Source: Cyclobacterium marinum DSM 745 (GTDB taxonomy: Bacteria > Bacteroidota > Bacteroidia > Cytophagales > Cyclobacteriaceae). Taken from it: 64,000 nt of DNA. Made by a program: the position numbers and the translations under genes. Positions 38,313 to 47,931 of the stretch are shown piece after piece. Each line of letters starts with the position of its first letter. Positions within the stretch are counted from its first letter, which is position 1. Under the pieces are notes generated by a model. The model was not told the DNA's origin, did no database searches, and worked only from the letters and a program-made list of their open reading frames with translations. Location: the NCBI RefSeq assembly GCF_000222485.1, contig NC_015914.1, forward strand, positions 992,001-1,056,000, read 5' to 3'.

Positions 38313-38771
38313 TTATTTTCTTTCTTCAACAATAGTTTCGTAAGTGCCGTCATCATTGAATTTCATATATCTAATAGGCAGGTCAAGTACTTCCACTCCA
38401 ATGTCAAACGGATTTTTGTCTGTATATCCGCAGTCATTGAAGCCAAAGGGATTGTCTTCGTATTCATATGGAACTTCATTGAACTTACTGCCCATTATTC
38501 CCCAAGCGTGATTTGGAAGTTCAATCCAATTTTCTTTTTCTCTGTCTGGAGTTATATAATCGGATACCTTGAGAGTGTATTTGTCCAGTTTACACAATTG
38601 TCCGTCTTTAAGCTCTTTCATTCGGTAAAACTCCTTCGCAAATTTTGAGATTTCTTCCTTCTTTCCACGAAAGCGAACTTTATTCTCCAAATGTACTATT
38701 TCATCCCCTTTTGGAACCTGAATTTCAAGAGCGAAGTTTTTCCTGCCGAATATTTTATCGAAAAGTTTCAT
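38313..38771 (-). CDS. hypothetical protein
   Basis: A 152-residue acidic, soluble protein of unknown family. It begins MKLFDKIFGRKN and contains ELPNHAWGIMGSKFNEVPYEYEDNPFGFNDCGY. No signal peptide, membrane segment or catalytic motif is visible. Small acidic proteins of this kind in accessory DNA are often immunity proteins, but nothing here shows that. It is the first of three same-strand accessory genes (38771 down to 36493). Confidence 0.55.
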   Translation of the reverse strand: MKLFDKIFGRKNFALEIQVPKGDEIVHLENKVRFRGKKEEISKFAKEFYRMKELKDGQLCKLDKYTLKVSDYITPDREKENWIELPNHAWGIMGSKFNEVPYEYEDNPFGFNDCGYTDKNPFDIGVEVLDLPIRYMKFNDDGTYETIVEERK

Positions 38772-39179
38772 TTTTTAATTGGCTACAACATTCATATATA
38801 AACAATTCTACCAAAAAAGTTACATATATACCAACTATACCCCCAACTCCTTCAGCTTACCCCCCTTAAATTAACAATTCACACCAAGCAAACCATTGTA
38901 AATACTAAAATCTTAATGGAATTCATTAAAAACGGTTGGAAAAAAGATATAAATGGACATTTCTCTCCCTAAAACACAGCATATTCTTAGGCCTAGGCTT
39001 TTCCTCACTTCTATAATTTTTATGCAATAAGCTCTTAAGCTCCTTTCCCTGCCTTTATAAAAAATCCAATCCCCCGATTAAGCCAATTCTTCTCAGCCTT
39101 TAAAAAGAATCCTACGATCCTATTAGACACCCTTCGACAAGCTCAGGGGACAAGGTCTGAGTGTATATATTGTTTTTCT
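38772..39179. other. spacer with a CCCTTCGACAAGCTCAGGGG element
   Basis: About 400 bases between the accessory genes and dinB-like gene. At 39130-39149 lies a short hairpin-forming sequence (CCCT...AGGG arms) of a kind scattered through many bacterial genomes. The rest is AT-rich with no gene recognised. Confidence 0.4.
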
Positions 39180-39647
39180 TTAATCCCAGATATCAGGTCT
39201 CTTGATATTCATCGCTCGCAAATAGCATTGGAATTGTCCTGCATGAACGGATTCATGGTAGCCAATCCGCAATAAATATTTTCCGAGGATTTTCTTTTCT
39301 CCATTTCCGGGATGAATGATTTCAGTTTCATCTAATTCTTTATCAGAAAATTTGCCTACACTTTCTAAAAATGCTTGCCTATGAGGTTCTGCAAATTCAA
39401 GCTCTTCAGTAAGAATTTTCATGGGTTGGTTTTCCCAAGGGCTTTGATAATTGGCCATGCTCCCCCTATTGATAATAATGTTCCATCCATAGTCGGCTTC
39501 TAAAACGTGCCTAATCATCTCCATTGCCGACATTGCTTTTTCGTCAGGCTTCCAATGGTAATGGCTTTCAGGAAGTCCTTTCCACAGTTTTATACTTCTT
39601 CTCCTTATTTCTGTAAAGTTCAAAATTAACAGTTCGGAATGCCTCAT
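39180..39647 (-). CDS. DinB-family protein
   Basis: A 155-residue four-helix-bundle protein of the DinB/YfiT superfamily, whose members are metal-dependent thiol transferases or of unknown function. The three metal-binding histidines are likely those in EMIRHVLEADYGW (near residue 47) and in IGYHESVHAGQFQCYLRAM (near 130-134). It lies 32 bases after the stop of the hybrid kinase gene on the same strand, so both may be on one transcript. Confidence 0.85.
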   Translation of the reverse strand: MRHSELLILNFTEIRRRSIKLWKGLPESHYHWKPDEKAMSAMEMIRHVLEADYGWNIIINRGSMANYQSPWENQPMKILTEELEFAEPHRQAFLESVGKFSDKELDETEIIHPGNGEKKILGKYLLRIGYHESVHAGQFQCYLRAMNIKRPDIWD

Positions 39648-39679
39648 GTTTTCAATTTCAAGGATATCTGTTTAGCTGG

Positions 39680-42600
39680 CTATTCATCTATTTTTTCCAG
39701 CAGTAACTTCTTTACAAATCCCCATTCTTTCTTGAGCGCTGTTAACCGTTTTTCTAGCATCTCAAGAGAATTCTCTTCGGTGTCATTTTCGATTTTGGTA
39801 GCGATATCAGCTAAAATATTGCATCGAATGGCCAGCATGGATCCCTTTATTGAATGAGCAATTTGTCTAATGGTTTTGCTATCCTTTTCCTCATAGGCCA
39901 GGTTGAGTTGGTTTATTTTATCCGGCATGTCAGCCAATAACATTGAGATTAAATGTTGCGCACTCTTGATATCCCCACCAAGACTATTCAAAAGTTCGCT
40001 ATAACCGAAATGAACTTCATTTGTAGCAATTGCCTCATTTTTGTCCGCATCAGCTTCCTTATCTTGGCGAAAGAATTTCTTCAACACCGATTCAATTTTC
40101 TGAACCTCTAGGGGCTTTGTCAGGAATTCATCCATTCCTGCCGCCAAACACTTCTCTTTTTCCTCCTTTAATGCTCCCGCTGTAAGTGCAATAATTGGAA
40201 TATGTCTACCGGTACCCTTTTCTATAATCCTTATCTGCTTGGTGGCACCTATGCCATCCAGCTCGGGCATTTGAATGTCCATAAATACTATATCAGGGTT
40301 GAGCTTCTTGTATTGCGCTACAGCTACTAACCCATCCGCTGCTTCGCAAATTTCACTATTGGGCATTAGTTGGAGTAGCAAGGTTTTGCTAAGCACCATA
40401 TTTAAGGCATTGTCCTCGGCAATGAGGATTTTTATTTTTTCCTTTGAATCAAATGCAGGTTTTTTTGCTTCAGTTTCTTGCCTGGGCCCGGCTTTTAAGT
40501 CTTGATTTAAATTGGAGAGAAAAGTAAACAGGTCTTGGCTTTTGACGGGCTTGGTTAAGCGAAAACGAACCCCAATTTCCATACTTTTTTGGTGGATTAT
40601 TTCATCCTGAGCGGAGGAATAAAGTAGAATCACCGGATGTGTTTCCAGATTTAAATTCAGTTTTTCCTTCATGAGGCGAATGGTTTCCAGGCCATTAATA
40701 TAGGGCATATGATAATCGCAAATGATTACATCATAAGGCAAGGCCTTTTCCATCACTTGTAATGCCTGAAATCCATTCTCACAAGTATCTGAATCTATTT
40801 GCCACTGATCAAGCATCTGTTGCAATATTACTCGGTTGTAAGCATTGTCATCAATAATCAAACAGCGTTTCACACCTGTAATCTTTGTTGGATCCGGTTT
40901 TTCACCTTCTTCAAAATGAGTTATGATCTCAAAAAAGAAAGTAGTACCTACATTAGGTTTGCTATCAATTTGGATTTTGCTTCCCATTTTTTCAGCAATC
41001 ATTTGCGAAATGACCAGACCCAACCCGGTACCTCCAAATTTACGGGTAGTGGAACTGTCGGCTTGAGAAAATGATTTGAAAAGCTTGGCTTTTTGTTCTT
41101 CATTAATGCCAATACCGGTATCTCTTACAGCTATTTTAAGGGTACCTTGATCCTGACCTAATGGTAAAAACTCCACTTTAACGGTCACTTCCCCCTTTTG
41201 GGTAAACTTTACAGCATTGCCTAAAAGGTTTGCCAGAATCTGCTGGGTACGAATGGGATCTATATGAGCAAAACGAGGCATGCCTGGATCAATATCCATT
41301 AACAATTCAAGCCCTTTCTCTGCTGCAGAGAATTTAACGATATCAATGCAATTTTCGAAAAGTGCTATCATATCAGTTCTAATCTCTTCCAGCTCCAACA
41401 TGCCTGCTTCAATTTTAGAAAAATCAAGTATATCGTTGATAATGCCAAGAAGCGTATGACCGGAAACATTGGCACTGTTTACATATTGTTGCTGAACAGG
41501 GCTAAGTGGTGTCTTGGTGAGCAATTCGGTAAAACCAATTACGCCATTTAATGGCGTTCGAATTTCATGGCTCATGTTGGCCAAAAACTCAGATTTAGCT
41601 TTACTGGCAGTTTCGGCTTGTTCCTTAGCTTTTTTCTCTTCTTCTTCCGCATTTTTCTGCGCAGTAATGTCCACATTAGTACCTATCCATCGATAGGGTT
41701 TCCCTTCTTCATCTCGGAGCAATTTACCACGTGTCATGATCCAACGCCAACTGCCATCTTTGTGAAGACAACGGTGTACTATTTCATATTTTTTGGTGAT
41801 ACCATTCAGATGGTCTGCCACCGCTTTATTAATTGAATCGGCATCATCAGGATGCCATAGATTTTTCCACCCTTCAAAGGAGTTCTCTATTTCTGAATCT
41901 TCATATCCGAGCATGGTTTTCCATTGTTTCGAGAAAACCACCTTATTATTGATCATGTCCCAATCCCAGACCCCTGCTTCCGTACCTTCTATAGCCACTG
42001 CAAAACGCAGTTCACTTTCCTTTTTCTCTTCATCTACTTTTTTGCGTCCGGTAATGTTTTTATGAGTACCTACAACTCGTGTCGCTTCTCCATCTTCGTT
42101 TCTTTCAACTACTTTTGCAGTGTTCAATATCCACAGATACTCACCTTCCTTGTTCCTAAACCTGTATTCATGGCTAAAAGCGTCACCATTTTCCGGTGTT
42201 TGTGTAACTTTATTGATCGCTGCAAACACCCATTCAATATCATCAGGATGCAACCTGTCCGACCATTCGCTTGCTAAGGATGCAAGCTCGCCCACTTTAT
42301 ACCCCAGCATTTCCACCCATGCCTTTGAATAAACAGTAACACCATTCTTTGGCGTCCAGTCCCAGATCCCATCACCCGAAGCATCCATCGCATAATTCAA
42401 TCGCTTAGTAAGTGCTTCTTTTTCCAGTTCAATGTTTTTTCTTTCGGTTATATCCTGCGCTACTCCCCTCAGCCCTATAATCTCCTTGCTTTCACTATAA
42501 ATAGCTTCTCCACGCACCCACATCCATCCCCGACTTCCATCTTTTTGAATGGTTCTCAGTTCTAATTCGTAAGGAATTCCTTGCTCTCTGGTTAAGGCCA

Positions 42601-43234
42601 AGGAAGAAGTGAGTTGCTCCCAGCTTTCCGGAGTAAATAACTTCATGTGTTCGGTATAAGGAGGAGGGGGCTTCGTGGGGTCAAAACCATACATATTATA
42701 AAGCTCCTCTGTCCAAACTACCTCATTGGTTTTTAGGTCAAGCTCCCAACTTCCTAGCTTAGAAACTTGCTGGGCATTGCGAAGAAGGTCGGCACTTTTT
42801 TGAAACTGGGACTCACTATTTCTAAATGCTGTAATATTTTGGTGAGCTCCCAGCATCCTTAGAGGCTTGCCATGTTTATCTCTAATGGCCAAACCACGAC
42901 ACCTAATCCATACAGTTGAGCCGTTTTGATGTGTGTATCGTACCGTTTGGTCGTAAGGATAATTTGGGTTTTCGAGATGTTGGGTAATCTTTTCCGTAGC
43001 AATTTTTAAATCATCAGGGTGAATAATATCTTTCCAAGCCGAAGTCTTGTGTGGCATCTCACTAGGATTGTACCCTAAAACTTCCCAAAATTTAGGATTC
43101 ATCCATTCTTCTTCAGGATTTTCCAAATCCCAATACCACATGCCATCCAGACAAGATTCTTGAATGAAATCAAAAATTCGCTCATCTGATTTAATGAGTT
43201 CGTAAAGTTCTTTTTTGAGATAATTTGTTTCCAT
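39680..43234 (-). CDS. soluble multi-PAS hybrid histidine kinase with two receivers and an Hpt domain
   Basis: A 1184-residue phosphorelay protein. Domains in order: four PAS/PAC domains (about 25-140, 150-268, 275-400, 405-528), each closing with a NIT or DIT-type PAC end; HisKA with phosphoacceptor H556 ([12 protein letters not shown]); HATPase (~650-772, with [27 protein letters not shown]); a receiver with D840 (VIICDYHMP); a second receiver with D986 ([13 protein letters not shown]); and Hpt with H1127 ([10 protein letters not shown]). There is no membrane segment, so the signal is cytoplasmic. No response regulator with an output domain is adjacent. Confidence 0.93.
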   Translation of the reverse strand: METNYLKKELYELIKSDERIFDFIQESCLDGMWYWDLENPEEEWMNPKFWEVLGYNPSEMPHKTSAWKDIIHPDDLKIATEKITQHLENPNYPYDQTVRYTHQNGSTVWIRCRGLAIRDKHGKPLRMLGAHQNITAFRNSESQFQKSADLLRNAQQVSKLGSWELDLKTNEVVWTEELYNMYGFDPTKPPPPYTEHMKLFTPESWEQLTSSLALTREQGIPYELELRTIQKDGSRGWMWVRGEAIYSESKEIIGLRGVAQDITERKNIELEKEALTKRLNYAMDASGDGIWDWTPKNGVTVYSKAWVEMLGYKVGELASLASEWSDRLHPDDIEWVFAAINKVTQTPENGDAFSHEYRFRNKEGEYLWILNTAKVVERNEDGEATRVVGTHKNITGRKKVDEEKKESELRFAVAIEGTEAGVWDWDMINNKVVFSKQWKTMLGYEDSEIENSFEGWKNLWHPDDADSINKAVADHLNGITKKYEIVHRCLHKDGSWRWIMTRGKLLRDEEGKPYRWIGTNVDITAQKNAEEEEKKAKEQAETASKAKSEFLANMSHEIRTPLNGVIGFTELLTKTPLSPVQQQYVNSANVSGHTLLGIINDILDFSKIEAGMLELEEIRTDMIALFENCIDIVKFSAAEKGLELLMDIDPGMPRFAHIDPIRTQQILANLLGNAVKFTQKGEVTVKVEFLPLGQDQGTLKIAVRDTGIGINEEQKAKLFKSFSQADSSTTRKFGGTGLGLVISQMIAEKMGSKIQIDSKPNVGTTFFFEIITHFEEGEKPDPTKITGVKRCLIIDDNAYNRVILQQMLDQWQIDSDTCENGFQALQVMEKALPYDVIICDYHMPYINGLETIRLMKEKLNLNLETHPVILLYSSAQDEIIHQKSMEIGVRFRLTKPVKSQDLFTFLSNLNQDLKAGPRQETEAKKPAFDSKEKIKILIAEDNALNMVLSKTLLLQLMPNSEICEAADGLVAVAQYKKLNPDIVFMDIQMPELDGIGATKQIRIIEKGTGRHIPIIALTAGALKEEKEKCLAAGMDEFLTKPLEVQKIESVLKKFFRQDKEADADKNEAIATNEVHFGYSELLNSLGGDIKSAQHLISMLLADMPDKINQLNLAYEEKDSKTIRQIAHSIKGSMLAIRCNILADIATKIENDTEENSLEMLEKRLTALKKEWGFVKKLLLEKIDE

Positions 43235-43705
43235 CTCTAAGCTTTTTATTCTGTCTAAAAAATACGAATACCATTTGTATTTAGCTATTATTTAGATGGA
43301 AGGTTGCGTGTGTTTGAATTAATCTCTCAGCTCCTTCCAACTTGTTTCTTTGTTAAAATAAGGTATTCAGACAAAGATTACATTTGTAACATCAGAATAT
43401 CAATTGTAATTGTATAATATATGAAAATCATTGCAAAAATAGGATAATATTCTCTAAGATAACCTTTCTAGAAGGTTAATTCTGTATTTTTTTGGATATT
43501 TATAAGCGGTAGGTAGGAAAGTCTACCTTTTGACTCTGCTTTGGAGAAATTGTTTTTCGTTGCATCCAATTTGTACGTTCGCGTTCACTAAGGCAACCGG
43601 AATTATTGACATAATTACAGGCCCTATTGGTCAATTGATTTTTTAGGGAGGAATTTACCCCCGCTTTTTATCGTCCTCACAGGAATTGGTGCTCCCTATA
43701 CAATT
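43235..43705. other. promoter-side spacer upstream of the hybrid kinase
   Basis: About 470 bases with no gene. The right end (43677-43705, ACAGGAATTGG then CAATTGG) resembles a segment at 45875-45905, so the repeat-rich region begins here. Confidence 0.4.
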
Positions 43706-45115
43706 GGTTAAAACGATCTGCACGATACGATTTTGGCGGTATTGTTGCTTTTTTTCTGCAATAATGTTGACAAAATCACTTTTATCAGGATCATAAAATA
43801 TAATTCATAGGGGAATTTAACCTTTTGAGATGGTTTGTTGACTTTTTCTAATGGTTACCCTTTTCTTTTCCTGTTCATTTTTTCCTTGATGAAAAAACGA
43901 ACCAAAAAAATCAAGGCTGTCAAATCTTATTTCAAATGATGGGAAATCATTCAAAGAACAAATGTCTTTTACGTAGCCATCATTTGATTTTTGGATCAGG
44001 ATTCCAGGCTAAAAATGAGTGGATCTCCTTGTGGGAGCTAACTCATTTTCTTAACGCCCTCCATCCTGCTCCAAAAACCATAACCTTTGAAGGCCGATAA
44101 AGCCTAATACATTGTGCTTTCAAAAAGAAAAGTAATTACCGGTATAAGAATTTCCATACAAAGACGTATAGTTTACGAATCCCAAAACCCCATAGGGGTG
44201 TCACTTTTGTAGCCAAGGCTGTGAAGCCTTGGTTAAAACGATCAGCACGATACGATTTTGGCGGCATTGTTGCTCTTTTTTTCTGCAACAATGTTGACAA
44301 AATCACTTTCGCCCGTAGTTATCCAAATTTCTACCTGTTCATTTTTTCCCCTGAGTTGCTGTGCTTCAGGGCAGATCCTGAGCGAGTTGCAAATCAGGGC
44401 AGGCCCTGAGTGAGTTAAAAATCAGGGCAGGCTTTAATAATACAAACGGCAAGTCTTAACCAACCCAAAAACACCGTAGGTGTGGCATTTTTGTAGCCAA
44501 GGCCGTGAAGCCTTGGTCAATGCATGAAGCACAATCTGATTTTGGCGGTATTGTTGCTCTTTTTCTGCAACAATGCTGACAAAATCACTTTTATCAGGAT
44601 CATAAAATATAATTCATAGGGGAATTTAACCTTTTGAGATGGTTTATTGACTTTTTCTAATGGTTACCCTTTTCTTTTCCTGTTCATTTTTTCCTTGATG
44701 AAAAAACGAACCAAAAAAATCAAGGCTGTCAAATCTTATTTCAAATGATGAGAAATCATTCAAAGAACAAATGTCTTTTACGTAGCCATCATTTGATTTT
44801 TGGATCAGGATTCCAGGCTAAAAATGAGTGGATCTCCTTGTGGGAGCTAACTCATTTTCTTAACGCCCTCCATCCTGCTCCAAAAACCATAACCTTTGAA
44901 GGCCGATAAAGCCTATTACATTGTGCTTTCAAAAAGAAAAGTAATTACCGATATAAGTATTTCTATACAAAGACGTATAGTTTACAAATCCCAAAAACCC
45001 CATAGGGGTGGCACTTTTGTAGCCAAGGCTGTGAAGCCTTGGTTAAAACGATCAGCACGATACGATTTTGGCGGCATTGTTGCTCTTTTTTTCTGCAACA
45101 ATGCTGAAAAAATCA
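43706..45115 (+). repeat. modular repeat block 2a (A'-B2-D1-A5-E3-A6-B3-D2-A7)
   Basis: A 5'-truncated core A' (43706-43778) is followed by B2 (43780-43919), D1 (43920-44170), core A5 (44181-44306), E3 (44347-44434, two hairpin units), core A6 (44464-44588), B3 (44590-44728), D2 (44729-44980) and core A7 (44990-45115). Equivalent points are 525 bp apart from A' to A5 and 526 bp from A6 to A7. A5 and A7 have CCCCATAGGGG, A6 has CACCGTAGGTG. All three complete cores have the loop GTGA. Confidence 0.88.
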
Positions 45116-45133
45116 TTTATAGGTATTATTTTT

Positions 45134-45433
45134 TTACTCAGCTATTCTATTTTTCAGATCCATTCTTTCGTGTAAGATCCTGATAATTTCAATTCTTTCG
45201 GGTTTAATTATTTGATAGAAGATTATATGCTTTCCAGATTTTATTCCAAGAAGGTTTCTATTTATTCCATCATATTCTTTTCCAATGTTTGGATTATGAG
45301 CGATTCCATTGCACACCATTTGTATCGTTGCGTAATACTTGTCCGCTTGAGCTTCAGACTAGGTTTCAAAAGTGTATAACCAAATATTATTTAAATCTTC
45401 GATGGCTTCTTGTCTAAATACAACTTTAGCCAT
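45134..45433 (-). pseudogene. parE: parE toxin gene inactivated by a nonsense codon
   Basis: From the ATG at 45433 the frame reads MAKVVFRQEAIEDLNNIWLYTFET, then a TAG (45359-45361), then SEAQADKYYATIQMVCNGIAHNP and on to a ParE-like end RILHERMDLKNRI. The intact toxin at 34364 has a tryptophan exactly at the stop position (YTNWSLKQAD), so a single TGG to TAG change explains it. Everything else is in frame. The start overlaps the antitoxin stop by 8 bases. Without readthrough the toxin is dead while the antitoxin looks intact. Confidence 0.85.
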
Positions 45434-45677
45434 TTTTTCTTTTTTCGGCTTTTAGTTTTTTAAGATTCTCATCGAAATCAAAGTTTTCAACAATTGGGCT
45501 ATTTAGTCCTTGTTGAATTGCATTTCTTAAGGCAATTTCTTTGCTTTCCTCATTTTCCAATAATCGAAGTCCAGCTCTGATTACCTCGCTTACGTTTTTA
45601 TACCGTCCGGCAGCAACTTGGTTACTCACAAATTGGTCAAAATAATTTCCGAGTGATATAGAGGTGTTTTTACTCAT
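45426..45677 (-). CDS. parD: ParD-family ribbon-helix-helix antitoxin (partner toxin broken)
   Basis: An 83-residue antitoxin: ribbon-helix-helix NTSISLGNYFDQFVSNQVAAGRYKNVSEVIRAGLRLLENEE, then a tail FDFDENLKKLKAEKRKNG. It is clearly homologous to the antitoxin at 34651 (same NTSI-LG, GRY, SEVIRAGLR). A 15-bp palindrome identical to the one before the first parD lies 23 bases upstream. Because its toxin is broken, it may now act as a spare antitoxin or as a cross-regulator; that is inference. Confidence 0.9.
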   Translation of the reverse strand: MSKNTSISLGNYFDQFVSNQVAAGRYKNVSEVIRAGLRLLENEESKEIALRNAIQQGLNSPIVENFDFDENLKKLKAEKRKNG

Positions 45678-45700
45678 AATTTCTAATTTTCACACTAAAA

Positions 45701-45715
45701 TACCAATTATTGGTA
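45701..45715. promoter_or_regulatory. candidate ParD operator palindrome (copy 2)
   Basis: TACCAATTATTGGTA, identical to 34920-34934, and at the same 23-base distance from the parD ATG. Confidence 0.6.
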
Positions 45716-46019
45716 ATTTCCCCAAATCACTCCGCAATTGCATAAATACATGTTTAGCCGAGAATTTGCGCTTATACCATACATACACCCTTTCGGCTAG
45801 TGTTTTGATTTTATATTTTGAGTCCTGAAAAGGTGATGTCTAACAGCGATGGGTAAAGCCCATCGTTAAATGGCCTGACAGGAATTGGCCCTCTTCATAC
45901 AATTGTTATTACACGCCTCCAGGGCTTGGGTACTTTAAAATACCCAATAAACCCTCCTCCTATATTCAATATTCCCGTAGGAATTGAAAAAATCAAAGTC
46001 ATGGATGTAGGTCAATGGT
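45716..46019. other. spacer with a CGATGGG/CCCATCG hairpin
   Basis: About 300 bases with no gene. CGATGGG (45847-45853) and CCCATCG (45859-45865) pair around a 5-base loop. The following ACAGGAATTGG and CAATTG segment is also found near 43680-43705, so this is a further short dispersed repeat. Confidence 0.5.
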
Positions 46020-47868
46020 CAGAAAAAAGTAAAATACAATTGTGGCGTCTTGTTGCTTTCTTTTTTCTGAAATAATGTTGACAGAATCCCTTTTATCAAG
46101 ATCATAAAATATAATTCATAGGGGAATTTAACCTTTTGAGATGGTTTATTGACTTTTTCTAATGGTTACCCTTTTCTTTTCCTGTTCATTTTTTCCTTGA
46201 TGAAAAAACGAACCAAAAAAATCAAGGCTGTCAAATCTTATTTCAAATGATGGGAAATCATTCAAAGAACAAATGTCTTTTACGTAGCCATCATTTGATT
46301 TTTGGATCAGGATTCCAGGCTAAAAATGAGTGGATCTCCTTGTGGGAGCTAACTCATTTTCTTAACGCCCTCCATCCTGCTCCAAAAACCATAACCTTTG
46401 AAGGCCGATAAAGCCTAATACATTGTGCTTTCAAAAAGAAAAGTAATTACCGATATAAGTATTTCCATACAAAGACGTATAGTTTACAAATCCCAAAAAC
46501 CCCATAGGGGTGTCACTTTTGTAGCCAAGGCTGCAAAGCCTTGGTCAAAGCATGAAGCACAATCTGATTTTGGCGGTATTGTTGCTTTTTTTTCTGCAAC
46601 AATGCTGACAAAATCATTTTCGCCTATAGTTATCCAAATTTCTACCTGTTCATTTTTGCCCCTGAGTTGCTCCGCTTCAGGGCAGGTCCTGAGCGAGTTT
46701 CAAATCAGGGCAGGCTTTGATAATACAAACGGCAAGTCTTTACCAACCCAAAAACACCGTAGGTGTGGCATTTTTGTAGCCAAGGCTGCAAAGCCTTGGT
46801 CAAAGCATGAAGCACAATCTGATTTTGGCGGTATTGTTGCTTTTTTTTTGCAACAATGCTGACAAAATCATTTTCGCCTATAGTTATCCAAATTTCTACC
46901 TGTTCATTTTTGCCCCTGAGTTGCTCCGCTTCAGGGCAGGCCCTGAGCGAGTTTCAAATCAGGGCAGGCCCTGAGTGAGTTAAAAATCAGGGCAGGCTTT
47001 GATAATACAAACGGCAAGTCTTTACCAACCCAAAAACACCGTAGGTGTGGCATTTTTGTAGCCAAGGCTGTGAAGCCTTGGTCAATGCATGAAGCACAAT
47101 CTGATTTTGGCGGTATTGTTGCTTTTTTTTTGGCAACAATGCTGACAAAATCGCTTTCGCCTATAGTTATTCTAATTTCTACCTGTTCATTTTTGGCTTG
47201 ATCCAAAAACGAACCAAAAAAATCAAGGCTGTATGTAAATCTTAACGCAAAATGAATCACTCCCTGGCTAAACAAAAAAAACTCGGCCGAAAAAGGCCTC
47301 AAACAGTTTTTTGTTTTTAACGCCATTGAGCAATCCATTTTACTAATTTCCATAAGGCCGAAAAAAGTAAATGGAATTGAATACGGTTACGCAGCTAAAG
47401 CCATATAGGCTTAATATTTAACCTAGCCTAGACTCATTTTCGCTTAACATTACTCCCTATGGTAATATTGTCGGCAAAGCCTAACAAATCCCAAAACCCC
47501 ATAGGGGTGTCACTTTTGTAGCCAAGGCTGTGAAGCCTTGGTTAAAAACATGGAGAGCAATCTGATTTTGGCGGTATTGTTGCTCTTTTTCTGCAACAAT
47601 GCTGACAAAATCATTTTCGCCTATAGTTATCCTAATTTCTACCTGTTCATTTTTGCCCCTGAGTTGCTGTGCTTCAGGGCAGGCCCTGAGTGAGTTAAAA
47701 ATCAGGGCAGGTTTTGATAATACAAACGGCAAGTCTTTACCAACCCAAAAACACCGTAGGTGTGGCATTTTTGTAGCCAAGGCTGTGAAGCCTTGGTCAA
47801 AGCATGAAGAGCAATCTGATTTTGGCGGTATTGTTGCTCTTTTTCTGCAACAATGCTGACAAAATCAT
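46020..47868 (+). repeat. modular repeat block 2b (A''-B4-D3-A8-E4-A9-E5-A10-C3-A11-E6-A12)
   Basis: The longest block. A'' is a truncated core (to ~46095); B4 46096-46229; D3 46230-46480; A8 46492-46616; E4 46664-46713; A9 46747-46870; E5 46912-46997 (two units); A10 47029-47154; C3 47206-47482; A11 47490-47614; E6 47657-47712; A12 47744-47868. Loops of the 8-bp-stem hairpin: GCAA in A8 and A9, GTGA in A10-A12. A-to-A distance over one E unit is ~255 bp and over two units ~281 bp, in line with a ~28-bp E unit. Confidence 0.88.
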
Positions 47869-47931
47869 TATGCAGGATTGCTGTTTCATTTAACCTGAGC
47901 GCTTTCTTTTTGGAAAAATAAATACCCTCAT

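Noticed and set aside
46425..46862. 145-residue frame across repeats
   Set aside because: It combines D, A and E modules. The opposite strand (46931-47353, 47481-47780) gives similar frames, so coding is not supported.
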